Source: Limnanthes douglasii subsp. nivea
Taxonomy: Eukaryota; Streptophyta; Magnoliopsida; Brassicales; Limnanthaceae
NCBI GenBank assembly: GCA_036936605.1
Contig: JAUPFV010000005.1
Span: forward strand, 55,882,742 to 55,946,741
Direction of reading: 5' to 3'
DNA: 64,000 nt
Position 1 is the stretch's first letter; every line of letters starts with the position of its first letter. The notes below the pieces were generated by a model, which searched no databases, was not told where the DNA came from, and was given only the letters and a program-made list of their open reading frames with translations. A program made the translations under genes and the position numbers. Of this stretch, positions 23,161 to 33,028 are shown one piece after another.

Positions 23161-25458
23161 CAGTCCATCAATGTTTAAAATATGCAGTTCAAGGGCAAGT
23201 AGGTGTTGTCCGAAGAAGTCAGAAGATAGCTAGAGAGTGCTATGCAAAAACTCTTGCTCCTAAGACTCTGGGGGCAGTTCGGATTAATGAAGATTAGCAG
23301 TTACTAGAGCCTTCTGCTGGGGAAAGTGAGATTAACGACCCCAGAGAGGCTCCTAGTGTTGAAGAAGTTGAAACTCACTCCCTTGCAGAGGGTAAGAATA
23401 TGAAGATTGGTTCCAAAATGGCACCGAAGTTAAAAAATAAGTTGTTGTCTTCTGTGTTAAACAATCAGCATGCGTTTGCTTGGTGCAATAGTGATGTAAC
23501 TATAGTACCCGCAAACGTTATTTCACGCAAGTTATCCATCCAAAGTGATATTGCACCGATTTTACAAAAAAGAAGAGCTTTTTCTAAGGAAAAAGCAGAT
23601 ATGATAGTTCAAGAGGTTGATCGGCTCACCAAGATGAGACACATAAAAGAATCTCAATATCCTTTATGGACTGCCAATCCGGTGTTAGTCAAGAAAAAGA
23701 ACGGGAAATGGCGTATATGCACTGATTTCACTAACCTTAACAGAGCTTGCCCTAAGGATCTTTATCTTGCCCCCCGGATAGATCAATTGGTAGACTCTAC
23801 GTCTGTAAACAAGTTGTTGTCCTTCATGGATGCCTTCTCCGGATATAATTAGATACACGTGGATCCGAAGGATCAAGATCACACTACCTTTATAACATAT
23901 AGAGGTCTTCATTGCTACAAGGTGATGCCATATGGATTGAAAATGCCAGGGCTACTTATCAAAGGTTGGTGAACAAAACGTTTGCTAATTAGATTGGCAG
24001 AAATATGGAAGTATACATAGATGATATGATGGTTAAAAGCCTGGAGGAGGGTTTGTACATAGTTGATCTTCAAGAAACATTTGTTAATTTAGAACATGTG
24101 AATTTGAAATTAAATCCAAAGAAATACGTGTTTAGGGTCCGATCTAGAAAGCTTATGGGTTATGTAATAAATGAGAAAGGTATCCAGCCAGATCCAGATA
24201 AGCTTAATGTATTATTGGAAATGGATCCTCCTCAAAATGTTAAAGAAGTTCAAAAGCTCACCTGAAGTTTGGCTGCCTTAAACAAATTTATTTCAAGGTC
24301 ATCGGACAAGTGTGCTCCGTTTTTTCAAACCTTGAAAAATGCTAAAGACTTCAACTGGTCCCCACAGTGCAACAAGGCCTTCGTTGAGATAAAGAAACAC
24401 TTATCCTCACCAAAGACTCTTTTCAAGCCCATTCGAGGGGAAAAGCTTTATGTATACTTAGTGGTATCAGAATGTGTTACAAGTGCTGTCCTGGTAAGAG
24501 AAGTGGACAATTATCCTCGTCCGGTGTACTATATCAGTAAAAGTTTGTTAGAAGTTGAAAAGGGTATTTAAAGTTGGAAAAGTTGGCACTAGCCTTAGTG
24601 ATTGCAGCAAGAAAGATGAGGCCGTATTTCCAATATCATTCTATTATTGTCCAGACATCTTTCCCGCTAAAATTTGTTCTTCAAAAGGCAGATATATCAA
24701 GCTGAATGACCAAATGGTCAGTAGAGTTGGGTGACTACGATATTGATTTTGTCCCCCGAACAGCTATTAAAGCTTAATCAGTGGTTGATTTCTTAGTAGA
24801 ATTCCATGTAGATAGGAACTCTAAACAAACTTCAGAAGGTAAAACCAAGAAAAAGTGGGTAGTCCGAACTGATGGTCGATCAAGCACTATGGGTTATGGA
24901 GCTGAAGTTCGCTTAAATTCTCTGTATGGTGATAAAATGTATCAAACTATATGCTTTGGATTTAGGGCTTCTAACAATGAGTCCGAATATGAAGCTGTTA
25001 TAGTTGGTCTTAAATTGGCTCTCTTATGTGGGGCTAAGAGAGTTCGGCTAAGAGAGTTCGGCTAATGAGTGACTCTCAATTGCTCATCCACCACACTCAA
25101 GGTCAGTCTAAGGCCAATAAGGAGCAACTGATCATTTACTTACTTGTTTTGAAAGAAGTGGCAGCAAACTTCAAAAGTGTTTGTTATGAGCATATTCCCA
25201 GATTGGAGAATACACTAGTAGATTCTTTAGCAACTATAGCATATTCTGAGTCATACCCTTGGATTCACATACAAGAATGCTCGTCTATACAGATAAGTAA
25301 AAACAAAGAAGATGGGGAAAGTATGATGTTACATGTGATTCAACCTAAAAACTGGAGATATACCCTCCTTCAATATATTTCTGATGGGGTTTTGCCTTCG
25401 GACAAAGCTGTAGCAAAAAAGATTTAATACAAGGCACATGGTTTTTTTGTGATAAGGG
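23161..25458 (+). pseudogene. Second copy of element B protease end, RT and RNase H
   Basis: Duplicate of 10713-13010 with the same stops and frameshifts, including the UAG-CAG-UUA at 23295. It ends with the AAGGG target duplication at 25454-25458, immediately before the complete element C. Confidence 0.85.
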
Positions 25459-25741
25459 TGGTAAGAATAAAAGTTGAATAGAGAACACAAGTATCCACAG
25501 AGAGAATTTTAGGTAGTGAAAGTAATATTTTGCTTCTGATTATTTCATCGGTGTAAACAACCTCCTCAGCCTCTTTAAATAGGCCTAGTAAGTTTGTTAC
25601 AAGAGCGGTTACATAAAGGGATATTTACAGTTTAGTCCCTATATCTCTTATAAAGCTTAATTTTACTCTATATTAATAGAACTTATTAATTAAGTCCTTA
25701 TTAATTACATTTAGGTCCCTGAAGAATATATTTCCTTATCA
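25459..25741 (-). repeat. 3' LTR of element C
   Basis: 283 bp, differing from the 5' LTR at one position (CCACAG here, CCATAG at the other end). It is flanked by the AAGGG target duplication and, inside, by a polypurine tract read on the minus strand (CTAGGGGGGCTAC). Confidence 0.95.
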
Positions 25742-26078
25742 GTAGCCCCCCTAGTTCTTATACAGACAATTTATAAGAACTATTCGCTCTTCGAAGATTA
25801 CTCCAAGTAAATACAAGTTCCTTCATTTCGCCTCTTTATTATGATTAAGCTCAATGACTTGCAACTTCTCTTCGAATTCAAGAATAAGTGCAAATAAATT
25901 CCCCAATCACTTCGAACATGCCAACTTGAAATGCAACCTTGCCTTTACTTCGAATCTTCTTACTAGAGACATAATTTTACTTATGCTTCGAATTTTCTGA
26001 TCCCTACTTGAAAGACTGATTAGTCCCTTCTTGATAGGTCTATGACACTACACGTTTCCTCTACGTTTCACATTCCAC

Positions 26079-26146
26079 CCAATGAGAGCAACTCACTGGT
26101 TTTGCCTCTTCAACTTCTCAACGTCATTTCTTTTAACTATAAATAC
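26079..26146 (+). promoter_or_regulatory. Promoter of the antisense ORF in element C
   Basis: CCAAT at 26079 and TATAAATAC at 26138-26146, about 175 bp before the aORF ATG at 26319. It lies outside the LTR and points opposite to gag-pol. Copy of 13631-13698. Confidence 0.6.
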
Positions 26147-26318
26147 TCAGCTCTACCTTCACTGAGAACTTTTTAGATAAATCACTTCCAAGCCATCTTC
26201 ATCCTGTTCTTCATCTTCATCCTATTTTTCATCAACCTTCAAGCCATCTTTATCCTGTTCTTCAGAAACTCCACCTTATTCAGCCATTAAAACAACTTCT
26301 TAGATCAATACCTATTGT

Positions 26319-29157
26319 ATGAGAAGATATCCCAAATACAAAAGATCTAAACCCAGAAAACCAAGAACAGCAAAGAAATCTCTCTTCCCTGGTTCTAGCA
26401 ATCAAGTATTTGGTGCCTACGATTATCTTTGTATTGGAGAGAGAGCTAAAGAATACAGAGCAGCTGGGTTGATCTACAACGGTCCTCACCTTTCCTCTAC
26501 CATCTTCAAATACGGTAACTTCGATCCCAACCTTGCAACTTCGTCTTCACCCCTAGCTTCAAACCCAGAATCTAGTCAACAACCTTCTCCTCCTCGAAAT
26601 CAACCCATTTCTCTAGTATTAAGACCACATCGAAAATCTAAAGCTGTCGCTTCTAACAAACCACCAACTTCTAAAAAACTACAACCCAAATCACCTACCT
26701 TACAATTCGAAGCAACTAAAAAAATTCAACCCAAATCACCTATCCTTCAATCCGAAGCAGTTAAAGTTAGGCCTAGCAAAAAATCAACCTTTCTAGCAAT
26801 GGGTGACGATGCAGAAACCTCTTCTCCTCCCCCACAAGAAGTGGTTGACACTACACCAGAAAGTAGTCAACTAATTCTTGTGACTCAAACTGAGACTCAA
26901 ATCCGAAGTCGTCCCGATGAAGCCACCGATGAGGACAATAACAAAGAAAATGATTCTGAAGCCACTGAATCTGATGCCGAAGGGGAATCCGAGGCTGACG
27001 GGGCAACCCCTCCAAAGAAAAATCGAGGAAAGAAACCTCTTATTACACTCCCCGAAGATGTTGCTGCTTTGGTTCAGGAAAACCTTCAACCGCTTAGTCC
27101 TCGGTACATTCTTGCCCTAAAATGTATCCTATACTTACTACCTCGAATCAGAAAAAGAGGAACTCAGGAGACTATGTGGATTAACATATAACATGACTCT
27201 TCGATTACCAGTAGAAGGAGAAACACCTCTAAGCTGTCAGAAGAACGAACTAGTAGTCTACCCTGAGCTCTTCAACTGGGGACTTCGATTTCCCCTCGAT
27301 CCAATGATTGTAAGGTACTTCGAAATTCTTAAGTTGTGCCCAACACAGGTTACCCCAAACCAATTATTCACTTTATTCTCCGCCATTATGGTGTCGAGGC
27401 TAGGAGGCATCCCCCTCGAAATAGAAGACTTCATCTCACTGACCAAACTCTCAAATGGGCCAGTTTTACCATTCTACTACCTAACGTTGGAGGATGATCT
27501 GAAGATTATCGATGACCTCCTCGAAGCTGATAAATTTTGGAAGCAGAGGTTTATCTTTTTATCAGGAGCTTGGGAAAATGGTAAAGAGATTTCCGATGAC
27601 AACCCCTCAAAACTTACTATCACCTGGAGAGATAGCAGTAAGTGAATCATTACTGTATTGTTAACATTTTTAACTTATTAAGCCTAGCCAGATTAACCAA
27701 GTCCACTTATCTAACTGTTTATTCTCTTTTCAGAAATTCCGAGGAGATTCAAAGGTCGTCGAAAAACTGCAAAGGTTATCTTCCAGAGAATGGCTGAATG
27801 GGCAGAGAAAGCCTGGGGAAACGGCTTTCACTCAGCCTTTTTACCAATCAACTTCGTCAACAGCCATCTGTGACGCATAACGTTGGGAGCTGACTTCCCT
27901 GAAGATCCGATGACCCACCCAGATCCCATCATAGCAGTCCAAAGAATACTCGCACCAGATGGGAAAACCTACCTTCCCACCAAGAATCGAATTGACAGTC
28001 ACCTGCCACTGAAGAAGAAGGGAAAGCTAACCCTCAAAAAAGCCAACACAAGCAAGGCTAATCCTTCCAAAACTTCGAAGCGTGCAGGGAAACAAAAAAT
28101 GCCTGCATCTCAACTTCCCCCAATATCCGAGGAAGATAAACCTGTTCTGAAAAAGAAAAAGAAAGAGGACAATACTCCAAAGAAGAAAAAGAGCAAGTCC
28201 GCCACTCCAAAGAAAAAGAACGAGGCTGACATACTCGAAGAGGTACTGGCTTCCGAGGTGCACGGGAAAACTTTTATTGAAGAAAATCCTCAAGGGGGAC
28301 TGGCACTAGGAGATAACCAAATAGACGATTACCTTAACCTCGAAGATTTCAACTCAAGCGGGGATTTTGCATTCACTGGTGAAGGCTCCCAGCCTACCAA
28401 CACCATTCCATCAACTTCTACTGGGGCTGCCATGGCTTCAACATCTAACGCAATTGTTCCTGTTCATCACCACCCATCAAACTTGCCCAATCCAGACAAA
28501 TCTGATGAGGTAACTTCAATTCTTCGACCTTTTGATAACTTAAGTGCTGCAGCCAAAAAATTATGTGAAGAAGTAAAAAATTCACACACACAATTGGAGC
28601 TCCTTGCACAAGAATTAATCAAGAGAAAAAAAGAAACAGAGTCTGAAAAGGCTTCGAAAAATGAAGCACTTCAAAAGTTCGAAGCTGAGAAAGGAAAGCT
28701 TCTTAAAGAACATAAAGAAGAAATCGAAGCTCTGGAGGCTTCTCATCGACTGGCTCTTGAAGATCTAAAATCTCAACATTCTACTGCCATTTCCGAAGAA
28801 AAGAAAAAATCTACCGATGCTGAGAAACTTGTTAAAGAAACTCAGGAAAAACTGGATAATTGCCAAACTCAATTGACTACGCTTCGAACAGGATTCGAGG
28901 AAGAAAAGAAGGCTGCCGTCAAGAAAGCCGAAGCTGCTGTTGGTTCTGTGATGCTTAATGGTATCAAAAAGGCTGCAATCGATACAGCTAACAATCTTCT
29001 TCGAGAAATCCATGCTGCCTATCCAAGGCTAAACTTAACAGAATTTTGGAAGCAAGTCCCAGAGAAAGATCGTCCAAAAGAGGCATTCGAAGTACCATCA
29101 AGCTCTTCAGAAGAAAGTGACGCTTCTGACGGGTCATCGGAAGAAGATGATGATTAA
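26319..29157 (+). pseudogene. Antisense extra ORF (aORF) of element C
   Basis: Second copy of 13871-16709 with one noted change (14729 G, 27177 T). Exon 1 is 26319-27637 with the frame shift near 27138; the intron is 27638-27733; exon 2 is 27734-29157 with TGA at 27871-27873. Restoring the two lesions on paper would give a protein of roughly 900 residues: basic and low-complexity N-terminus, conserved globular domain around 27250-27640, basic linker, coiled coil and acidic tail. The homologues in A and B share the globular domain and the intron site. Known Tat elements often carry such extra ORFs; their role is not established. Confidence 0.75.
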
Positions 29158-29277
29158 TCAATAGTTTACATATGTAGTGATTGTTTTGTGTGTGTTTTAA
29201 TTAAGTAGTTTGTCCTCTTTTTTTTGTAAGCTTCACCTTTATCCAATGAGACAAGCAACTTTCTTAATATTTCAAAT

Positions 29278-29486
29278 CCTTAGTGCACTTATAAAGTATG
29301 ACAACTTCGAAAATTAGATGCACTTACAAGACGTGGCACCTCGAAAATTAGATGCACTCATAAGACGTGGAACCCCGAAAATTAGATGCACTCATAAGAC
29401 GTGGCACCTCGAAAATTAGATGCACTCATAAGACGTGGCACCTCGAAAATTAGATGCACTCATAAGACGTGGCACCTCGAAAATTT
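29278..29486. repeat. 34-bp tandem repeats of element C
   Basis: Second copy of the array at 16830-17038, about six units. It occupies the region where the convergent pol and aORF transcripts would end. Confidence 0.9.
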
Positions 29487-29639
29487 GGTTGTTTCTTCAA
29501 AGCTATTGCTTCGGAAAATTATTCTTGGTCAACTTTCAAAGATGATCAATCTTTGCCAAGTTACCAAAATAATAAATCACCCATCATACTAAACAACCAA
29601 TGGCCAAAAGAAATTTTATTAAAAAATTCAATATTAACC

Positions 29640-29693
29640 AGACACCTCGTTAAAACCTTTCTGGGCCAACTAGAATAAGGAAAGAGTATGTCT
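29640..29693. other. Conserved post-pol block of element C
   Basis: Contains AGACACCTCGTTAAAACC, then GGCCA and AAGGAAAGAGTATG. The same order of motifs is present downstream of pol in A and B. The duplicate is at 17192-17245. Confidence 0.6.
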
Positions 29694-29719
29694 GTTTTAC
29701 AAAAATTCGAAGTTCGATT

Positions 29720-32700
29720 TTACTCACAGTACAATTTCAAATGCTCTATATTCCAAGGGTGCTTGAGCATCCTCCCCTCGCGATCAGACAACCTGTAGGA
29801 ACCTGGCTTGACCTTCATTTTGACTTCATAAGGACCCTCCCAATTCGGAGCCAATTTTCCGAGGTGCTTGTCCTTAGTATGAAGAAATACTTTTCGCAAC
29901 ACCCGATCGCCAACTTTGAATTCTCTCTTCTTAACTTTAGCATCGTACCTGCTTCTCATTAAGGTTTGATAATGAACCACATTTAAATGCGCTTTGACCC
30001 TTTTTTCTTCTAACAAATCAAGCTCAACCCTTCTAGCTTCATCATTATCCACGTCGGAATATCGTAATAACCTATAGGAAGGCAATGTAGATTCAGCAGG
30101 GCACACATCGTCCATTCCATACACCAAAGAGAAAGGAGTCTCCTTTGTGGCCTCTCTAGGGGTTGTTCGATATGCCCACAACACTTCTTGAAGATAATTT
30201 GGCCATTTCCCTGCTGCTCCTGCCAAATTTTTCTTTAAACCCTCCAAAATAGATCTATTTGTAACTTCTACCTGCCCATTTGCTTGGGGGTGGAAAGGAG
30301 TAGAAAAGCATTGTTGTATTCCTTTCGAAGAGCAAAAAGAATCCATTTCCTTGTTATTAAATTGGGGACCGTTGTCCGTCGTTATTTTTCGAGGAACTCC
30401 AAAACGGTAGCAGATGTTACTTTGAATAAACTTGATTGCATCCTTAGCTTTTGTCCCAGCTAAAGGTTCCTCTTCTGCCCACTTCGAAAAATAATCAACC
30501 GCAACAATAATCATCTGTCTTCCACCTGAAGCCATAGGTAATGGTCCTACTAAATCAATCCCCCACCTATCGAAAGGAACCGCCTCTGAGATTGTCATTA
30601 GGGGTACTGCTGGTTTATGTATTAAATTTGCATACCTCTGGCAAATATCACAGCTTCGAACTAATAACTTGGCATCCTGCAATATGGTAGGCCAATAATA
30701 CCCTGCCAACAATACCCTACGCGTTAAAGCTTTGAATCCACAATGAGCTGACCCATCTCCATCATGTAATTCAGACAGAATGTTTTGAGACTCTTGCTTA
30801 CTCAAACATCGTAACAAAGGTTTCGACGCAGATCTCTTGTACAAAACCCCATCCAATACTATATAGCCAAGAGATTTATACTTTATTTTCTTGAGCAAGT
30901 GTTTATCAAGAGGTAGTATTCCCTTCGAAATAAAGTTTAACAAGTCAAACCTCCAATCACCTCGAACGCGCATCGGATCATTTACTACCTCCTCAACAAA
31001 TTCACATTGGTCAGAACTCAATATAATCGAGGGCAATGGTTGTGTCACGATCCATGGATATTCTTCAGAGTAAGCCATTGTTGCTAAAGAATCAGCCATT
31101 ATATTGTTACCTCTTCGAATATGCTCCACCTCGACATTTTCAAATTGTGCCATCATTCCTCGTAGCTCTTGCAAGTACAAAACCAAACGATCCTTTTTAG
31201 CTTCTGATACCCCTTTAACATGGTTAACGACCAACTGCGAGTCTGTTTCTAAGCGCACGAATATTGCTCCACAAATATTTGCTAACCGCAATCCTGCTAG
31301 CACAGCTTCATATTCGGCTTCATTATTCGAAGCATGAAATCCAAATTTTATAGCTTGAAACATAAACTCCCCTGTTGGTGCCACCAATTCAACTCCTGCA
31401 CTCGACCCTTTATTACTGGATCCCCTATCAGTTCGTATCGTCCACGTCGGATTCGCGTTCACTTTTTCACCATCTTTCTCTTCGGATCTGCTCGAATGGA
31501 AATCAACCAAGAAATATGCTAAGGCTTGAGCTTTGATAGCTGTTCTAGGAGAGAACAACACATCGAAATCTCCTAATTCTACAGACCACTTAGTCATCCT
31601 CCCTGAGATATCTGGCTTTTGCAACACATTTTTCAATGGATATGAAGTTCGAACCACAATTGTATGTGCCTGGAAGTAAGGACGCATCTTTCTCGCTGCT
31701 ACTACTATACACAGTGCCAATTTTTTGAACTTCAAATATCGTTTCTCAGCATCAACCAAACTTTTACTGACATAGTAAACAGGCTTCGAAATCCTCGTAT
31801 CTTCACTAACCAGAACTGCACTTACTGCATAATCCGATACTGCTATATACAAAAATAATTGCTCACCCTTTCGAGGCTTTGATAATATTTCAGGAGAGGA
31901 CAAAAGATTTTTGATCTTCACAAAAGCTTCTTCACAATCCGAAGTCCACTCAAAATTATTTGGTCGACGCAGCACCTGGAAAAAAGGCAAGCACTTATCT
32001 GAAAAACGAGAAATGAATCTGTTCAAAGCTGCTAACCTGCCCGTTAACATTTGCACTTCTTTGATATTACGAGGTGAAGACATTGATATCAGAGCCTTCA
32101 ACTGTTCTGGGTCCACTTCGATTCCTCTTTCACTAATCATGTACCCCAGAAACTTACCAGACCGAACTCCAAATGTACATTTTTCTGGGTTCAATTTCAA
32201 TTGTATGGCTCTGAGATTCAAAAACGTCTCTTCTAAATCATCAATGTGTTCATCATCACTTTTGCTCTTAACAAGCATATCATCGATGTACACTTCGATA
32301 TTCCTCCCTATTTGTGAAGCAAACGCCTTATTCATCAGCCTCTGATATGTAGACCCAGCATTTTTTAATCCAAACGGCATCACTCTATAACAGTGTAAAC
32401 CTCGATCGGTGATAAAAGTTGTGCTTTCTTCATCCTCTGGATTCATTCGAATCTGATTGTACCCTGAAAATGCATCCATAAATGTCAAGATTTTATTTCC
32501 AGAAGTAGAATCCACTAACTGGTCAATTCGAGGCACTGGAAAAGGATCTTTTGGGCAGGCTCTGTTCAAATCTGTGAAGTCTACACACATTCGCCATTTT
32601 CCGCTCTTCTTTTTCACCACCACAGTATTAGCCGTCCACCTCAGATAATTGGACTCCCTGATAAGCCCCATCTTATACAATCGATCTACCTCAGCAACTA

Positions 32701-33025
32701 TGGCCTCAGATTTTTCCAACGAAAAAGCTCTTCTTTTTTGAATTATCGGCTTGATCTTCGGATCCACCGCCAAGCTATGACATATGATATCACTTGGGAC
32801 CCCCACTACGTCCTCGGACCTCCAAGCAAATACATCCAAATTCTCAGACAAAAAATTCAACAATTTTTCTCGCATTGATAAAGACAACAGAGTCCCAATT
32901 CGAAGTACCCTGCCATTATTGAAAACATATTCTTCTATTTCTTCATTTACCACCACAGAACTCGGGGTTGACCTCGGATCATCAATTCCCTCATCTGTAC
33001 CACTAGAAGACAACCCCCCAAATTG
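29720..33025 (-). CDS. pol: RT-RNase H-aRNase H-integrase polyprotein of element C
   Basis: The frame is uninterrupted from the UAG to the stop at 29720, 1097 residues counted from 33013. RT spans about residues 90-300, with WRMCVDFTDLNRAC and catalytic YIDD near 242. The RT-linked RNase H follows (YVSKSLVDAEKRYL, RKMRPYFQAH). A second, archaeal-like RNase H begins near 525 (IRTDRGSSNKG, NNEAEYEAVLAGL, DSQLV). Integrase has H-H-C-C zinc residues (HDGDGSAHCG, CDICQ) and D-D-35-E: GIDLVGP near 816, TTDNGPQF near 876, GQVEV near 912. Two residues differ from the duplicate and from element A: TDGG is TDRG and ADFL is AYFL, both near the aRNase H. The product would be expressed only by reading through the UAG, if at all. 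Confidence 0.93.
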   Translation of the reverse strand, partial: QFGGLSSSGTDEGIDDPRSTPSSVVVNEEIEEYVFNNGRVLRIGTLLSLSMREKLLNFLSENLDVFAWRSEDVVGVPSDIICHSLAVDPKIKPIIQKRRAFSLEKSEAIVAEVDRLYKMGLIRESNYLRWTANTVVVKKKSGKWRMCVDFTDLNRACPKDPFPVPRIDQLVDSTSGNKILTFMDAFSGYNQIRMNPEDEESTTFITDRGLHCYRVMPFGLKNAGSTYQRLMNKAFASQIGRNIEVYIDDMLVKSKSDDEHIDDLEETFLNLRAIQLKLNPEKCTFGVRSGKFLGYMISERGIEVDPEQLKALISMSSPRNIKEVQMLTGRLAALNRFISRFSDKCLPFFQVLRRPNNFEWTSDCEEAFVKIKNLLSSPEILSKPRKGEQLFLYIAVSDYAVSAVLVSEDTRISKPVYYVSKSLVDAEKRYLKFKKLALCIVVAARKMRPYFQAHTIVVRTSYPLKNVLQKPDISGRMTKWSVELGDFDVLFSPRTAIKAQALAYFLVDFHSSRSEEKDGEKVNANPTWTIRTDRGSSNKGSSAGVELVAPTGEFMFQAIKFGFHASNNEAEYEAVLAGLRLANICGAIFVRLETDSQLVVNHVKGVSEAKKDRLVLYLQELRGMMAQFENVEVEHIRRGNNIMADSLATMAYSEEYPWIVTQPLPSIILSSDQCEFVEEVVNDPMRVRGDWRFDLLNFISKGILPLDKHLLKKIKYKSLGYIVLDGVLYKRSASKPLLRCLSKQESQNILSELHDGDGSAHCGFKALTRRVLLAGYYWPTILQDAKLLVRSCDICQRYANLIHKPAVPLMTISEAVPFDRWGIDLVGPLPMASGGRQMIIVAVDYFSKWAEEEPLAGTKAKDAIKFIQSNICYRFGVPRKITTDNGPQFNNKEMDSFCSSKGIQQCFSTPFHPQANGQVEVTNRSILEGLKKNLAGAAGKWPNYLQEVLWAYRTTPREATKETPFSLVYGMDDVCPAESTLPSYRLLRYSDVDNDEARRVELDLLEEKRVKAHLNVVHYQTLMRSRYDAKVKKREFKVGDRVLRKVFLHTKDKHLGKLAPNWEGPYEVKMKVKPGSYRLSDREGRMLKHPWNIEHLKLYCE

Positions 33026-33028
33026 CTA
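33026..33028 (-). other. Protease/RT in-frame UAG with CAA-UUU context, element C
   Basis: The minus strand reads AAT TAG CAA TTT. Protease and RT lie in the same frame on either side with no other stop between them. CAA-UUU is one base short of CAR-YYA. The position is the same as in A and B. Confidence 0.6.

Larger units (their letters stand above)
19686..32130. repeat. Tandem segmental duplication, copy 2 (12,445 bp)
   Basis: Second copy of 7238-19682. It runs from the RT of A to the pol of C, then continues into the remainder of C, so only this copy contributes to a complete element C. Confidence 0.95.

Noticed and set aside
7238..32130. Two independent element clusters instead of a duplication
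   Set aside because: The offset is constant over 12.4 kb, nested junctions and stop codons are shared, and divergence is about 0.1 percent, which independent insertions cannot explain. An assembly artefact remains possible.
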